From: CALRGE01 sp964365765
GTDB lineage: Bacteria > Patescibacteriota > Gracilibacteria > UBA1369 > 2-02-FULL-48-14
Direction: 5' to 3'
DNA: 16,267 nucleotides
NCBI GenBank assembly: GCA_964365765.1
Contig: CAYIRB010000018.1
Span: forward strand, 1 to 16,267
In this document: positions 1-5,605 of the stretch, piece by piece
Position numbering within the stretch: position 1 is the stretch's first letter
How the letters are laid out: every line of letters starts with the position of its first letter
Notes under the pieces: model-generated
What the model was told of the DNA's origin: nothing
Databases searched by the model: none
Seen by the model: the letters and a program-made list of their open reading frames with translations, nothing else
Translations under genes and position numbers: made by a program

Positions 1-158
1 TCGCTAGAGGTGGTGCACTTGAGGGCCGAATGTGCGAGTGTTCCCGGGAACATATCAGAAAATATCCGGTCACCAGCGAAAGAAACCGCAAAAGTCCCCG
101 ACTCCAATCTGCTTACGGAGTCGACCGAAAGACGGTTCAAAGACAACTAAGTGATTAA
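1..158 (+). other. Unassigned 5' stretch upstream of tuf
   Basis: I do not recognise a gene here. Two forward frames are open from the window edge: one stops at 148-150, the other at 156-158. The second ends in a helix-turn-helix-like string (YGVDRKTVQRQL), but codon use in both differs from the neighbours (CGG, AGG, GGG, GTG are frequent), and open frames of about 50 codons arise easily by chance. The DNA holds structure instead: a perfect palindrome TGTTCCCGGGAACA (39-52), a 7-bp stem CGACTCC/GGAGTCG with an 11-base loop (about 99-124), and directly after it ACCG/CGGT around a 5-base loop. It could be the end of a structured RNA or of a divergent gene. I found no hallmark of tRNA, 5S rRNA, tmRNA, RNase P or SRP RNA. 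Confidence 0.25.
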
Positions 159-171
159 AACAAATTTCAGC

Positions 172-200
172 TTGCATAACCAAAAACCCTCCGCTAGAAT
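172..200 (+). promoter_or_regulatory. Predicted sigma70-type promoter of tuf
   Basis: TTGCAT (172-177) and TAGAAT (195-200) are separated by exactly 17 bp, which matches the housekeeping sigma-factor spacing. Transcription would start near 207, giving a leader of about 22 nt before the tuf ATG. No Shine-Dalgarno sequence lies in that leader, which is AT-rich. Confidence 0.6.
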
Positions 201-228
201 CACGTAGCTTTTTATTAATACTTATTTT

Positions 229-1413
229 ATGGCAAAGTTTGATAGATCAAAGCCGCACTTAAACGTCGGTACCATCGGCCACGTTGACCATGGTAAAACA
301 ACTCTTACAGCGGCAATCACTTCGGTTGCGGCCGCAAAATGGCCTCAAGCCAACAAGGCGGTGGCCTACGATCAGATCGATAACGCTCCGGAAGAAAAGG
401 AACGAGGAATTACCATCGCGACTTCTCACCAGGAGTATACAACAGAGCAAAGACACTACGCGCACGTTGACTGTCCGGGACACGCCGACTATGTAAAGAA
501 CATGATTACAGGTGCCGCTCAAATGGACGGCGCAATTCTCGTGGTTTCAGCGGCGGACGGACCTATGCCTCAAACTCGTGAACATATTCTTCTCGCACGT
601 CAGGTTAACGTTCCATACATTGTTGTTTTCATGAACAAGATGGATATGGCCGACCCTGAAATCGCCGAGCTGTCGGAAATGGAAATCCGCGAACTTTTGA
701 ACAAATACGGGTTCCCCGGAGACAAGACTCCGATTATTAAGGGATCCGCTCTCAAAGCGCTTGAAAATCCAACGGGACCTGATGCCGAGCCTATTGTTGA
801 ACTTTTAAAGACTCTCGACTCATACATTCCGCTTCCGAAACGCGAACTGGACAAACCGTTCTTGATGCCGGTTGAAGACGTGTTCTCAATCAAGGGTCGC
901 GGAACGGTTGCAACCGGACGTATAGAACAGGGAATTGTGAACGTTAATGACGAAGTTGAATTGGTTGGTGTAAAAGACACAAGAAAAGTCATTGTTACCG
1001 GAGTCGAAATGTTCAAGAAAGAACTTGACAGAGGTGAAGCCGGCGACAACGTTGGTCTTCTGCTAAGAGGTATCGAACGCGAGGAAATCGAACGCGGACA
1101 GGTAATCTGCAAACCGGGTTCCATCAAACCTCACACCAAATTCGAATCTCAGGTATACATCCTTTCCAAGGAAGAAGGCGGACGACACACTCCTTTCTTC
1201 AAAGGTTACAAACCACAGTTCTACATCAGAACCACGGACGTAACCGGTGAAATCGAACTTCCCGCAGGCGTTGAAATGATTATGCCCGGTGACGACGTTA
1301 CAATGATAGTCACCTTAGGAGCTCCTATCGCTTTGGACGAAGGTACTCGTTTCGCTATCCGCGAAGGCGGACGAACTGTCGGTGCCGGAGTGGTTGCCAA
1401 GGTCATTGCGTAG
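229..1413 (+). CDS. tuf: Elongation factor Tu (EF-Tu)
   Basis: A GTPase that carries aminoacyl-tRNA to the ribosomal A site. At 394 residues it has the family's usual length. The G domain shows G1 GHVDHGKT (17-24), the switch I motif RGITI (59-63), G3 DCPGH (81-85, His85 equivalent to the catalytic histidine of E. coli EF-Tu) and G4 NKMD (136-139), followed by the two beta-barrel domains. The ATG matches the conserved N-terminus MAKFDRSKPHLNVGTIGH. It has its own promoter and is closed by a terminator, so it is probably a single-gene transcript. In many bacteria tuf sits immediately before rpsJ; here about 1.9 kb of unrelated genes lie between them. Identification is certain. Confidence 0.99.
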   Translation: MAKFDRSKPHLNVGTIGHVDHGKTTLTAAITSVAAAKWPQANKAVAYDQIDNAPEEKERGITIATSHQEYTTEQRHYAHVDCPGHADYVKNMITGAAQMDGAILVVSAADGPMPQTREHILLARQVNVPYIVVFMNKMDMADPEIAELSEMEIRELLNKYGFPGDKTPIIKGSALKALENPTGPDAEPIVELLKTLDSYIPLPKRELDKPFLMPVEDVFSIKGRGTVATGRIEQGIVNVNDEVELVGVKDTRKVIVTGVEMFKKELDRGEAGDNVGLLLRGIEREEIERGQVICKPGSIKPHTKFESQVYILSKEEGGRHTPFFKGYKPQFYIRTTDVTGEIELPAGVEMIMPGDDVTMIVTLGAPIALDEGTRFAIREGGRTVGAGVVAKVIA

Positions 1414-1478
1414 TCACCGAAGGTGAGCATTAGCGCCGAACGGCGCGCATCACGCACCGAAGGCGCGCTAATCTAAAA
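1414..1478 (+). repeat. Cluster of three mini-hairpins after tuf
   Basis: Directly after the TAG stop come three hairpins. The first is TCACC-GAA-GGTGA (1414-1426), followed by GCATT. The second is GCGCC-GAAC-GGCGC (1433-1446). The third is GCACCGAAGGCGC (1454-1466), with one internal mismatch, followed by GCTAATCTAAAAAA. ATTAGCGC (1429-1436) is the exact reverse complement of GCGCTAAT (1465-1472), so the second and third hairpins can also be enclosed by an 8-bp outer stem. The 13-mer GCACCGAAGGCGC recurs exactly in the rplX 3' end (9420-9432). Its role is unknown; candidates are an RNA processing or stability element, or a REP-like repeat. Confidence 0.6.
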
Positions 1479-1482
1479 AACT

Positions 1483-1519
1483 AAAACCGCCCGCCCATAA
1501 CAGGACCGGCGGTTTTTCT
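1483..1519 (+). terminator. Rho-independent terminator of tuf
   Basis: The arms AAAACCGCC (1483-1491) and GGCGGTTTT (1508-1516) form a 9-bp perfect stem with a 16-nt loop. The 3' arm runs into TTTTTCTT. It separates tuf from the lipoprotein promoter that begins immediately after it, and it is the clearest intrinsic terminator in the window. Confidence 0.8.
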
Positions 1520-1546
1520 TGTTTTGCGATATTAAACTGCTATAAT
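1519..1546 (+). promoter_or_regulatory. Predicted extended −10 promoter of the lipoprotein pair
   Basis: TTGTTT (1519-1524), a 16-bp spacer and TATAAT (1541-1546) preceded by TGC give a perfect extended −10, TGCTATAAT. The start point would be near 1553. This excludes the upstream TTG at 1547 as a start codon and fixes the ATG at 1568 as the start of the first lipoprotein gene. Confidence 0.7.
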
Positions 1547-1567
1547 TTGCCGGACTTTCACAAAAAC

Positions 1568-2065
1568 ATGAAAAAAATCCTTAGTCTGGCTCTGCTTTTA
1601 AACCTTCTGCTGGTTGCTTGCGACGGGCAAAATCTTAGCGCCGCGATCGACCCCAACCTGAAACAATATACCACCGACTCCTTCGAACTTTATCATCCGA
1701 AGAGTTGGATCACGGTTCAAAGCGAAAGCGGTTTCGCCACAGTCTACAGTATCGATTCTTTGACATTGATCAGCTTCAGCCGCGCTGAGGGCCTCGGTAC
1801 TGAAGAAACATACGAAAAATTCAGGGGCGGATTTTTAAGCAGAGGTGAACTTAGGGAAGTCGAAACCCCGAATGACATCGACATCGAAATAATCAAATAC
1901 GCCGGTTACGTGAATAATTTTGTCTACAAGACAAGCGTCAGCGAAGGTACAATCGCGCTTTGGAATAACGGAAAAACAAGCTACGCCTTACTCGACGTGG
2001 CCGACACTCATCAAGCCGACGGGAGCTTTGCGGCGATCTACAACAGCTTCAAATATTTAAAATAA
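1568..2065 (+). CDS. Putative lipoprotein, first of a tandem pair
   Basis: A 165-residue protein with a typical lipoprotein signal: MKK, a Leu-rich core and the lipobox LVAC with Cys18 as the lipidation site, so it is predicted to be anchored on the outer face of the cytoplasmic membrane. The mature part opens with YTTDSFELYHPKSW, a pattern seen in small PsbP/Mog1-like domains; this similarity is a guess. It is followed by ETYEKFRGGF and a C-terminal block GTIALWNNGKTSYALLD...HQADGSF. Those last two blocks recur in the next gene, so the pair is a tandem duplication. The ATG was chosen because the −10 box ends 21 bases upstream of it and because it gives an ordinary signal peptide. Molecular function is not recognised. 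Confidence 0.85.
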   Translation: MKKILSLALLLNLLLVACDGQNLSAAIDPNLKQYTTDSFELYHPKSWITVQSESGFATVYSIDSLTLISFSRAEGLGTEETYEKFRGGFLSRGELREVETPNDIDIEIIKYAGYVNNFVYKTSVSEGTIALWNNGKTSYALLDVADTHQADGSFAAIYNSFKYLK

Positions 2066-2074
2066 TTTTTTTAT

Positions 2075-2578
2075 ATGAAAAAGATTTTACTCACTTTCTT
2101 CGCCGTGGCGATTCTGCTCACCGCCTGCGCCGCTCCCCAGCCAAAGGTTGTGGCCGATACCTATTTTACTTTGAGCGTTCCCGCCGATTTGAAAGTTTTC
2201 GACTACAAAATCGACTGCGGAAAAGTTTTCGCCATCGGCGACCTCAGACTGCTGGAATTTGAACAATGCTGGGCGGATTCCTCAAAAATCGAGATGTACA
2301 CCATGGAAGACACATACGCGGAATTTCGTAAAAAATTCGCTGATAACTCCCGTCTTACCGCCGAAGTCCTTCCCGACCGCAGAATAGTCGAAACAATCAA
2401 TTTTTCCGAATTGAGCAACGGATACCTCTACCAACCCGAAGAAAAAATCGGAACCGTCGCGATTTGGCGCACATCAACCAGAGGCTACGCCTTAATTGAC
2501 GGTGGCAACAAACATCAAGAAGACGGTCTTTTCAGGCAACTCTTACTAAGTTTTGCTTTTAATAACGCGGATCTTTAA
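2075..2578 (+). CDS. Putative lipoprotein, second of a tandem pair
   Basis: A 167-residue protein with signal MKKILL, a hydrophobic core and lipobox LTAC (Cys18), predicted to be membrane-anchored outside the cell. Paralogous to the preceding gene: DTYAEFRKKF parallels ETYEKFRGGF, and GTVAIW...GYALID...HQEDGLF parallels the first copy, with about 15 identities over the last 39 aligned residues. It contains two further cysteines (CGKVF and EQCW) that are absent from the first copy. It lies 9 nt after its partner with no promoter of its own, so they are probably cotranscribed. Its last 33 bases overlap, tail to tail, the 3' end of the toxin gene on the other strand. Function unknown; a surface or envelope role is inferred only from the signal. 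Confidence 0.85.
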   Translation: MKKILLTFFAVAILLTACAAPQPKVVADTYFTLSVPADLKVFDYKIDCGKVFAIGDLRLLEFEQCWADSSKIEMYTMEDTYAEFRKKFADNSRLTAEVLPDRRIVETINFSELSNGYLYQPEEKIGTVAIWRTSTRGYALIDGGNKHQEDGLFRQLLLSFAFNNADL

Positions 2579-2932
2579 GTTTTTAAAGGGATAATGCTTT
2601 GCGTTTTTTGTAAAAAGTACGGAATCGGACAAAATCGCGCTGGCGGCTATCATGCAATCGTCAAGAAAAAGACTGTGTGACTTGGTATTCCTTTTTAGAT
2701 TTCCCGCATATTCGGCAATTTCTTCACCCACATCAATTTTAGTGAGACTATCCAATATATACTTGGTGCTTTCTTCCTCCCCTTTTCTGACACCGGCGAA
2801 TATTTCACCGACCGTAACAACAGAACACGCGAGCGTATCGGCATTCTCCAAAGCATCTTCAACTTGCAAAGCCGTTTCTTCACGATTCCTCAAAATATCA
2901 ATAAGCACATCGGTATCGAAGATTATATTCAT
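2546..2932 (-). CDS. vapC: VapC-like PIN-domain toxin ribonuclease
   Basis: A 128-residue PIN-domain protein, probably the toxin of a type II toxin–antitoxin system. PIN toxins are Mg2+-dependent endoribonucleases that cut tRNA or rRNA. The acidic active-site set is visible: Asp6 and Asp8 in IIFDTDVLID, Glu43 in VGEIFAG, Asp91/Asp92 in FLDDCMIAASA, and the C-terminal LFTKNAKHYP, which corresponds to the usual TRN-x-K-D/H-F motif. Its start overlaps the stop of the upstream antitoxin gene by 4 bases, the usual coupled VapBC arrangement. Its last ten codons lie antisense to the lipoprotein gene. Its length is normal and it looks intact. The RNA target cannot be told from sequence. Confidence 0.9.
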   Translation of the reverse strand: MNIIFDTDVLIDILRNREETALQVEDALENADTLACSVVTVGEIFAGVRKGEEESTKYILDSLTKIDVGEEIAEYAGNLKRNTKSHSLFLDDCMIAASAILSDSVLFTKNAKHYPFKNLKIRVIKSKT

Positions 2933-3177
2933 ATTCGCTTGGATTCTCGAAGTGAACGAATAAACGACTCGCTATTTTCACGATGATTTTTCCAAGATCC
3001 TTTAGCCTTTTTCAAAGCCGTCAAAAAATTTTGTTTCTTGAGTTCTCTTGTAATCAACTCTTCAACAAACGCACTTTGTTTTTTGTTTGGCACATACTGC
3101 TTTAAAAGCCGAATGGTTTCAATCTTCAATAAAAAATTGGCTTGATGCTTTTGTTCGGAAACTGAATATATATTCAT
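2929..3177 (-). CDS. vapB: VapB-like antitoxin
   Basis: An 82-residue partner of the downstream PIN toxin. An N-terminal segment, roughly residues 8-45 (ANFLLKIETIRLLKQYV, then FVEELITRELKK), fits a small ribbon-helix-helix DNA-binding domain. The basic, Trp-containing tail (KKAKGSWKNHRE...SLRES) resembles toxin-binding tails of VapB antitoxins. An ATG 33 bases further upstream is in frame, but it overlaps the spacer just behind the predicted −10 box, so the start at 3177 is preferred. Such antitoxins repress their own operon, and a 9-base palindrome CTATGATAG (3192-3200) lies at the predicted transcription start. Family assignment rests on context and pattern. Confidence 0.8.
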   Translation of the reverse strand: MNIYSVSEQKHQANFLLKIETIRLLKQYVPNKKQSAFVEELITRELKKQNFLTALKKAKGSWKNHRENSESFIRSLRESKRI

Positions 3178-3200
3178 AAATATGATTAATCCTATGATAG

Positions 3201-3229
3201 AGTATAGCATTTAGAAACAATCAAGTAAA
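3201..3229 (-). promoter_or_regulatory. Predicted vapBC promoter with possible operator
   Basis: On the − strand, TTTACT (3229-3224) and TATACT (3206-3201) are 17 bp apart, and the −10 is preceded by TGC (extended −10). The start would be near 3194. The palindrome CTATGATAG (3192-3200) sits on that start, a plausible VapB operator. It diverges from the rpsJ promoter, with the −35 boxes about 37 bp apart. Confidence 0.55.
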
Positions 3230-3266
3230 GACTTTGTGCGGTTCCATTTTCCGTCACGCAAAAGAA

Positions 3267-3293
3267 TTGACACAAATCTCCCCTTGCTATAAA
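3267..3293 (+). promoter_or_regulatory. Predicted extended −10 promoter of rpsJ
   Basis: A consensus TTGACA (3267-3272) and TATAAA (3288-3293) preceded by TGC form an extended −10 (TGCTATAAA). The 15-bp spacer is short, but an extended −10 tolerates this. Transcription would start near 3300, leaving a leader of about 30 nt with no Shine-Dalgarno sequence. Confidence 0.65.
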
Positions 3294-3329
3294 AGTATCT
3301 TACAAATGGGAATTTAACCACAATCCATA

Positions 3330-3680
3330 ATGGCAGGACAGAAAATCAGAATCAAGATTCGCGCCTTCGATCACAAAGTAATCGACGAGGCCGCGAAATT
3401 AATCATCGACACGGCTGAAAAAACCGGCGCGATAGTAATGGGGCCGATTCCTCTTCCCACGCACATCGAAAAAATCACGGTCAACAGATCAACTTTCGTT
3501 CATAAAAACGCACGAGAACAATTCGAGTCGAGAACGCACAAAAGACTCATCGACATCACGGATTCCACATCCAAGACAATCGAGCAGCTTTCAAGTTTAT
3601 CACTTCCTTCCGGAGTGGACATCGAAATCAAGATGATAATGGAAGAAAAACCGGTAAAGGCCGTGAAATCTAAAGCATAG
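3330..3680 (+). CDS. rpsJ: 30S ribosomal protein S10
   Basis: Head-of-small-subunit protein; in other bacteria it also acts in NusB–NusE antitermination. At 116 residues it is slightly longer than the usual ~103, because of a lysine-rich C-terminal tail (EEKPVKAVKSKA). The conserved core is clear: QKIRIKIRAFDHKVID at the N-terminus, GPIPLPTH (38-45) and the FVHKNAREQFESRTHKRLIDI segment characteristic of S10. Unlike the usual arrangement it is not directly followed by rplC: a membrane-protein gene begins 2 bases after its stop and a new promoter follows that. Identification is certain. Confidence 0.98.
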   Translation: MAGQKIRIKIRAFDHKVIDEAAKLIIDTAEKTGAIVMGPIPLPTHIEKITVNRSTFVHKNAREQFESRTHKRLIDITDSTSKTIEQLSSLSLPSGVDIEIKMIMEEKPVKAVKSKA

Positions 3681-3682
3681 AC

Positions 3683-3934
3683 ATGTTCAGCGCAAAAAAA
3701 GCTTTTCGATTTTGGCTCTTGTCCACCGCATTGTTCGGACTGGCAACGGGAAGCGGTTTTATTCTGGACAATTATTTCCCGGACGACACGGTGTTCAACA
3801 TTATATTGCCGTTTATGTTGCTCTTTTTAACGGCGACTGTCTGGCTGATAATGATGGGTTACAGGTTGGTACGTAACTATGCCGCCGCTGCGGCACTGCG
3901 ATTAAGAGAAAGGATTTTGAAAATCAAAAAATAA
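3683..3934 (+). CDS. Small two-helix membrane protein of unknown function
   Basis: An 83-residue protein I do not recognise. It has a short basic N-terminus (MFSAKKAFRF), a first hydrophobic helix around residues 10-28, an acidic loop DNYFPDDTVF, a second helix around residues 39-60 ending MMGYRLV, and a basic Ala/Arg/Lys-rich cytoplasmic-looking tail (RLRERILKIKK) that may be amphipathic. It starts 2 bases after the rpsJ stop, so it is cotranscribed and probably translationally linked with S10. Placement of a membrane protein between rpsJ and rplC is not standard. The orientation suggested by positive charges is both termini inside. The tight spacing and coherent helix pattern favour a real gene. 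Confidence 0.75.
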   Translation: MFSAKKAFRFWLLSTALFGLATGSGFILDNYFPDDTVFNIILPFMLLFLTATVWLIMMGYRLVRNYAAAAALRLRERILKIKK

Positions 3935-3936
3935 TG

Positions 3937-3965
3937 TTGACAGCAAAGCAGACACTAAGTAGTAT
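3937..3965 (+). promoter_or_regulatory. Predicted promoter of the rplC transcription unit
   Basis: Consensus TTGACA (3937-3942), a 17-bp spacer and TAGTAT (3960-3965) lie just after the stop of the membrane-protein gene. The start would be near 3972, giving a leader of about 95 nt before rplC that contains two stems. It would let the large ribosomal block be transcribed independently of rpsJ. Confidence 0.55.
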
Positions 3966-3989
3966 GCTTCGGCAAATCAAATTATTCGC

Positions 3990-4052
3990 GAAATTCGAGG
4001 CTCCCCTGCGGATTTAAGTCCAAGAATTTCCGTCTCCGGCAAAGCCGAAGAC
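3990..4052 (+). promoter_or_regulatory. Structured leader of rplC, possible r-protein autoregulatory site
   Basis: Two stems are visible. GAAATTC (3990-3996) pairs perfectly with GAATTTC (4024-4030) across a 27-nt loop. GTCTCCGGC (4032-4040) pairs with GCCGAAGAC (4044-4052), with one C·A mismatch and an AAA triloop. The second stem ends 15 bases before the rplC ATG. In E. coli the S10-operon leader is bound by L4 for feedback control; L4 is encoded second in this unit. No sequence similarity to that leader is claimed, so the regulatory role is an inference. Confidence 0.4.
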
Positions 4053-4067
4053 ATAATCCATGAAAAT

Positions 4068-4652
4068 ATGCCCGGAATATTGGGCAAAAAAATCGGCATG
4101 ACTCGTCTCATCCAAGATGATGGTCGCGTGATCCCTCTCACCGTTATAGAGTGTAAACCGAACACGGTTATACAGATTAAAACGGTGGAAAAAGATGGAT
4201 ATCCGGCGCTCGTCCTAGGGTTTGATGCGTTGAAGAAACCGACAAAAAATCGTAAGTTCCGCTACTTGAGAGAATTCTCAATTACAGAGGCGGACGCAAG
4301 CTCCTTTAAAGTCGGGGACAGCGTGAATGTGGACATGTTCGGCGACACCGACGCGGTTCAAATCACTTCAATCTCCAAAGGTAAAGGTTTCCAAGGCGTT
4401 ATGAAAAGACATAACTTCCGTGGAGGCCCGGCAAGTCACGGTTCGCACGCGCACAGGGAACCGGGTTCAATCGGAGCTCGCGCGCGACCGGGTCACGTCC
4501 ACAAAGGCAAGAAAATGGCCGGAAGAATGGGTAGCGACAGAAAAACAATCGATGCCGTAGTGGTCTATAAGGATCTTGAAAAAAACTTACTCGGTCTGAA
4601 AGGACCGGTGTCGGGCGCGAAAAACACTTTGATTATAATCAGAAAAAAATAA
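4068..4652 (+). CDS. rplC: 50S ribosomal protein L3
   Basis: Large-subunit protein placed near the peptidyl transferase centre and needed early in 50S assembly. At 194 residues it is a little shorter than the usual ~205-210. The N-terminus MPGILGKKIGMTRLIQDDG matches the family and sets the start. The conserved central block GKGFQGVMKRHNFRGGPASHGS is followed by HREPGSIGARARPG and KGKKMAGRMG, the loop that reaches into the ribosome core. It is the first gene of the long ribosomal block and is followed by rplD after 4 bases. A clear assignment. Confidence 0.98.
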   Translation: MPGILGKKIGMTRLIQDDGRVIPLTVIECKPNTVIQIKTVEKDGYPALVLGFDALKKPTKNRKFRYLREFSITEADASSFKVGDSVNVDMFGDTDAVQITSISKGKGFQGVMKRHNFRGGPASHGSHAHREPGSIGARARPGHVHKGKKMAGRMGSDRKTIDAVVVYKDLEKNLLGLKGPVSGAKNTLIIIRKK

Positions 4653-4656
4653 GCAA

Positions 4657-5313
4657 ATGAAAGCAACACTTTACAATCAGAAAGGAGAAAAAAAAGGTGA
4701 ACTGAGCCTAGCTAAGAACATTTTCGAGGTTGAAATCAAAGAAGGTCTCGTGCACGAATACCTTGTGTATCAACAGGCCAATGAGCGAATGACCATCGCT
4801 CACACCAAATCGAAAGCGGACGTGAGAGGTGGCGGACGAAAGCCTTGGAAACAAAAAGGTACCGGTAGAGCCAGACAAGGTTCAATCAGGAACCCGCATT
4901 GGAAAGGCGGAGGCGTGGCCTTCGGTCCGAAAAAGTGGGAAAACTACGAGAAAATGATGCCGAAAAAAATGAGGAGGGCGGCCTTGTTTTCCATTCTGAC
5001 CTCAAAAGCAAAAGAAGGTAAGATCATGGCTTTGGACAAGTTTGAACTGGAGAAGCCGAAGACCAAGGAATTCGCGCAATTGCTCATCAAACTTCAAATC
5101 GAAAGAAACGTATTGGTGGTCATGAACAAGACGGAAGAAACACTTAAACGCTCGGCCGCGAATCACAAGAACGCAAAAGTGATTCAAAGCGGATACATGA
5201 ACCCGGCAGACCTGCTGAAGTACGACAATCTGATGTTTACCGAAACGGCTCTGAAAGATATTGAAACAACTTACCACCACGGCACCGAAGGTGTTGCTAA
5301 CACTAAAAAATGA
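4657..5313 (+). CDS. rplD: 50S ribosomal protein L4
   Basis: Lines the peptide exit tunnel and in enterobacteria also represses its own operon. At 218 residues the length is normal. The Gly/Arg-rich extended loop is evident around residues 50-90 (KADVRGGGRKPWKQKGTGRAR, then GGGVAFGPKKW). Residues 76-160 form the globular domain. The last 13 codons (HHGTEGVANTKK and stop) are encoded by a hairpin repeat that recurs in the window, so this tail is probably not part of the conserved fold. Its stop overlaps the rplW start (ATGA), indicating translational coupling. Confidence 0.98.
   Translation: MKATLYNQKGEKKGELSLAKNIFEVEIKEGLVHEYLVYQQANERMTIAHTKSKADVRGGGRKPWKQKGTGRARQGSIRNPHWKGGGVAFGPKKWENYEKMMPKKMRRAALFSILTSKAKEGKIMALDKFELEKPKTKEFAQLLIKLQIERNVLVVMNKTEETLKRSAANHKNAKVIQSGYMNPADLLKYDNLMFTETALKDIETTYHHGTEGVANTKK
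5281..5309 (+). repeat. Hairpin/GCTAAC element inside the rplD 3' end
   Basis: CACC-GAA-GGTG (5283-5293), extendable by two G·U pairs, is followed by TT, GCTAAC and CACTAAAAAA. It is translated in the frame GGC ACC GAA GGT (G-T-E-G), which differs from the frame used at the rpsQ and rplX ends. Confidence 0.55.
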
Positions 5314-5603
5314 ATATCGCACAAATTATAATCAGGCCATTGCTCACTGAAAAAAGTGTTCGAAACCAAGCTATGAACAAATACTCCTTCTATGTTTCAA
5401 AAGACGCCACGAAAATCGACGTAAAAATTGCGCTGTGGCAGTTATACGGGGTGAAACCGACGAAAGTGAATATCACAAAAGGCTATGCAAAGCACAAACT
5501 CGGGAAAAACCGCAAGCCGATTCAAAAGAAAGCGGAAATGAGAAAAGCGGTGGTCACTCTCAAAAAAGGCGAAAAACTGGACATAAGCAAAGCTAAAAAA
5601 TAA
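5310..5603 (+). CDS. rplW: 50S ribosomal protein L23
   Basis: A protein at the exit of the peptide tunnel, where it docks trigger factor and the signal recognition particle. At 97 residues it is typical. The conserved opening IIIRPLLTEKSVRNQAMNKYSFYVSKDATK is easily recognised, followed by WQLYGVKPTKVN and a basic loop KHKLGKNRK. The end is lysine-rich (KLDISKAKK). It starts inside the rplD stop and is separated from rplB by 2 bases. Confidence 0.98.
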   Translation: MNIAQIIIRPLLTEKSVRNQAMNKYSFYVSKDATKIDVKIALWQLYGVKPTKVNITKGYAKHKLGKNRKPIQKKAEMRKAVVTLKKGEKLDISKAKK

Positions 5604-5605
5604 TT

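Noticed and set aside
39..52. Palindrome TGTTCCCGGGAACA as a transcription factor operator
   Set aside because: It lies about 120 bp upstream of the tuf −35 with no partner site. It is recorded only as structure.
600..1127. Long open frame antisense to tuf
   Set aside because: A shadow of tuf codon bias: no promoter, no recognisable domain, Ser/Pro-rich composition typical of antisense translation.
1414..1478. CRISPR array or tandem repeat after tuf
   Set aside because: The units are hairpins of unequal sequence and spacing, with no conserved long repeat and no spacers.
1547..1567. In-frame TTG that would extend the first lipoprotein by seven residues
   Set aside because: It lies immediately after the predicted −10 box, before the transcription start, and would put polar residues ahead of a normal signal peptide.
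3178..3210. Upstream ATG that would extend the antitoxin by eleven residues
   Set aside because: It coincides with the predicted promoter's −10 region, and the extra residues (hydrophobic, LYSIIGLIIF) do not fit a VapB N-terminus.
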